Assembly: GCA_002702965.1 (NCBI GenBank)
Contig: PADE01000280.1
Coordinates: 7,579 to 15,319, forward strand
Source of the DNA: Planctomycetaceae bacterium
GTDB taxonomy: Bacteria > Planctomycetota > Planctomycetia > Pirellulales > Pirellulaceae
Reading direction: 5' to 3'
DNA length: 7,741 nucleotides
Part shown: positions 6,890-7,741 of the stretch, in pieces
Layout of the letters: the number at the start of each line of letters is the position of its first letter
Position numbering within the stretch: the stretch's first letter is position 1
Translations under genes and position numbers: made by a program
The notes under the pieces: model-generated
What the model was told of the DNA's origin: nothing
Seen by the model: the letters and a program-made list of their open reading frames with translations, nothing else
Databases searched by the model: none

Positions 6890-7588
6890 ATGAAGTACGG
6901 CCACCGTCGCAAAGTTTCTCCTGCGTTGTTGGCGCTGGTGGTGGCCACCTGCGGGGCGTCGTCCGGTGGGGATACGGCCTGGGACAAAGAGATCGCATTT
7001 CGTCGAGGCGCGTATTTGGAGTGGATCGTCGACGAATTCGGCAAGCTCGAGCCGAACATGAAACCGCTCGATGGGCGCGCGTGGTCGTTGAACCAAGCGC
7101 GGCTCTCTCTGAATCGCGATACCGACAGAGCCAGCCGTTACTTCGAGACAATCGAGCTGACGTTCGATCCGGACTTCATGGGGATTCGGCTGCTCAAGAC
7201 CCTGTTGGACTTCGGCGAGACCGACCGTCTTTCCGGTAACGCCAAAGATCACCTCACGGAAATCATCCGGCAGTGGCCCATGGACCGGAAAAACGGCATC
7301 AGCAAAGCGGCGTTCTGGCCGCCTCGATTTACCGAGAATCACGACCTGATGCACCTGACGATTGGCTTGTTCTCCGAACAGTTGCGGGGCCAGCCGACGA
7401 ACACGCAGCTGAACGAGTTGAAGAGGTCGCTGTCGTGGAGATTCGAGCGAGGCTTCTACGAATGGGGATCGCATCGCTATCAACTGCATTACTCTAATCC
7501 ACTGCTCGTGCTGGCGGTCCACGCGCCCGATCCGGATATCCGTCGCGGCGCGGCGGACCTGTTCAACCCGATGCCCGGCGATGACTGA
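6890..7588 (+). CDS. Exported helical protein, probable N-terminal part of an (alpha/alpha)-toroid-like protein
   Basis: 232 residues. The N-terminus (basic MKYGHRRK, then hydrophobic ALLALVVAT) is a signal peptide. C21 follows VVAT, which is not a standard lipobox because Thr precedes the Cys, so a lipoprotein is possible but unlikely. The mature part is rich in amphipathic helices with aromatic and charged residues. The recognisable block is AFWPPRFTENHDLM (141-154), then WRFERGFYEWGSHRY (183-197), SNPLLVLAVHAPDPDIRRGA (202-221). ENHD followed by a 'G-F-x-E-W-x-S-x-x-Y' strip resembles toroid proteins linked to polysaccharide lyases or hydrolases, recalled from general pattern and not a firm family assignment. 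Such proteins are usually much longer and continue after the helix ending in AADLFN, whereas this one stops eight codons after ADL. A 3' truncation is therefore suspected. A weak AAGAAG (6876-6881) lies 8 nt before the ATG. The substrate is unknown. Confidence 0.75.
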   Translation: MKYGHRRKVSPALLALVVATCGASSGGDTAWDKEIAFRRGAYLEWIVDEFGKLEPNMKPLDGRAWSLNQARLSLNRDTDRASRYFETIELTFDPDFMGIRLLKTLLDFGETDRLSGNAKDHLTEIIRQWPMDRKNGISKAAFWPPRFTENHDLMHLTIGLFSEQLRGQPTNTQLNELKRSLSWRFERGFYEWGSHRYQLHYSNPLLVLAVHAPDPDIRRGAADLFNPMPGDD

Positions 7589-7600
7589 CACGCAGACCTT

Positions 7601-7604
7601 GGAG
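7601..7604 (+). promoter_or_regulatory. Shine-Dalgarno of the thioesterase gene
   Basis: GGAG lies 9 nt before the ATG at 7614. An in-frame ATG at 7581 overlaps the previous stop by 8 nt but has no purine-rich site before it, so 7614 is preferred. Confidence 0.5.
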
Positions 7605-7613
7605 CAAACCGCC

Positions 7614-7741
7614 ATGCGCTACCGGGTACGCGTGTTCTACGAGGACACCGATGCCAGCGGCGTGGTCTATCACGCCAACTATCTGAAGTACCTCGAGCGC
7701 GCGCGCACCCTGCTCTTGCTGGGAGATTGGAGCGAGATCCC
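7614..7741 (+). CDS. ybgC: YbgC/FadM-type hotdog acyl-CoA thioesterase, 3'-truncated by window edge
   Basis: Cytoplasmic hydrolase of acyl-CoA thioesters, of the 4-hydroxybenzoyl-CoA thioesterase/YbgC family. The visible 42 residues begin MRYRVRVFYEDTDASGVVYH and continue ANYLKYLERART. They contain the family's diagnostic block: Y9-E-D-T-D13-A-S-G16-V-V-Y-H20-A-N-Y23 and then Y26-L-E-R-A-R31. In this family the aspartate of the 'Y-x-D-T-D' segment is catalytic and the His-x-x-Tyr stretch lies on the long hotdog helix; this is family knowledge. The full protein is normally about 130-150 residues, so most lies beyond the window. The start at 7614 gives the usual short N-terminus; ATG 7581 would add 11 residues. 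It follows the helical protein by 25 nt on the same strand. In many proteobacteria ybgC leads the tol-pal operon; whether tol genes follow here is not visible. Confidence 0.87.
   Translation, partial: MRYRVRVFYEDTDASGVVYHANYLKYLERARTLLLLGDWSEI

Noticed and set aside
6647..7615. 322-codon open frame on the - strand opposite the helical protein and part of the divergent region
   Set aside because: The + strand gene has a signal peptide and an ENHD-type motif, while this frame begins opposite the thioesterase start region and has no recognisable features; a shadow is the simpler reading.

Overview
The window reads as chromosomal DNA from a GC-rich, heterotrophic, polysaccharide-degrading Gram-negative-type bacterium, most probably a member of the Planctomycetota. 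This rests on gene content only: a type I sulfatase, a secreted GH123/DUF4091-type glycosidase-like protein, a secreted FlgD-Ig plus NHL beta-propeller protein, and a secreted alpha-helical protein. That mix is typical of planctomycetes and, less so, of Verrucomicrobiota or Lentisphaerota. No rRNA or other phylogenetic marker is present.

Layout from left to right: (1) the 3' part of a sulfatase on the + strand (1-1212), whose start and formylglycine site lie before the window; (2) after an 18-bp convergent junction, an 871-residue exported beta-propeller protein on the - strand (1231-3846); (3) a 243-bp spacer; (4) an 836-residue exported GH123-like protein on the - strand (4090-6600), lying upstream of the propeller gene in transcription order; (5) a 289-bp divergent intergenic region with a perfect 17-bp inverted repeat and a possible + strand promoter; (6) a 232-residue exported helical protein on the + strand (6890-7588), which looks like the N-terminal part of a longer (alpha/alpha)-toroid-like protein; (7) the first 42 codons of a YbgC-type hotdog acyl-CoA thioesterase on the + strand, cut by the window end.

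Functionally, sulfatase and GH123-like hydrolase could act on the same sulfated, amino-sugar-containing glycan outside the cytoplasm. The propeller protein may be a binding or scaffold component, but nothing in its sequence shows a substrate. The thioesterase belongs to cytoplasmic lipid or acyl-CoA metabolism and looks unrelated; the abrupt transition into it from the helical protein is the oddest junction here.

No tRNA, rRNA, CRISPR array, insertion sequence, phage gene, defence gene or clear rho-independent terminator was seen. I see no strong evidence of a wholly new system. The best leads are the propeller family with its cysteine cluster, the possible sulfatase/GH123 partnership, and the truncated helical protein.
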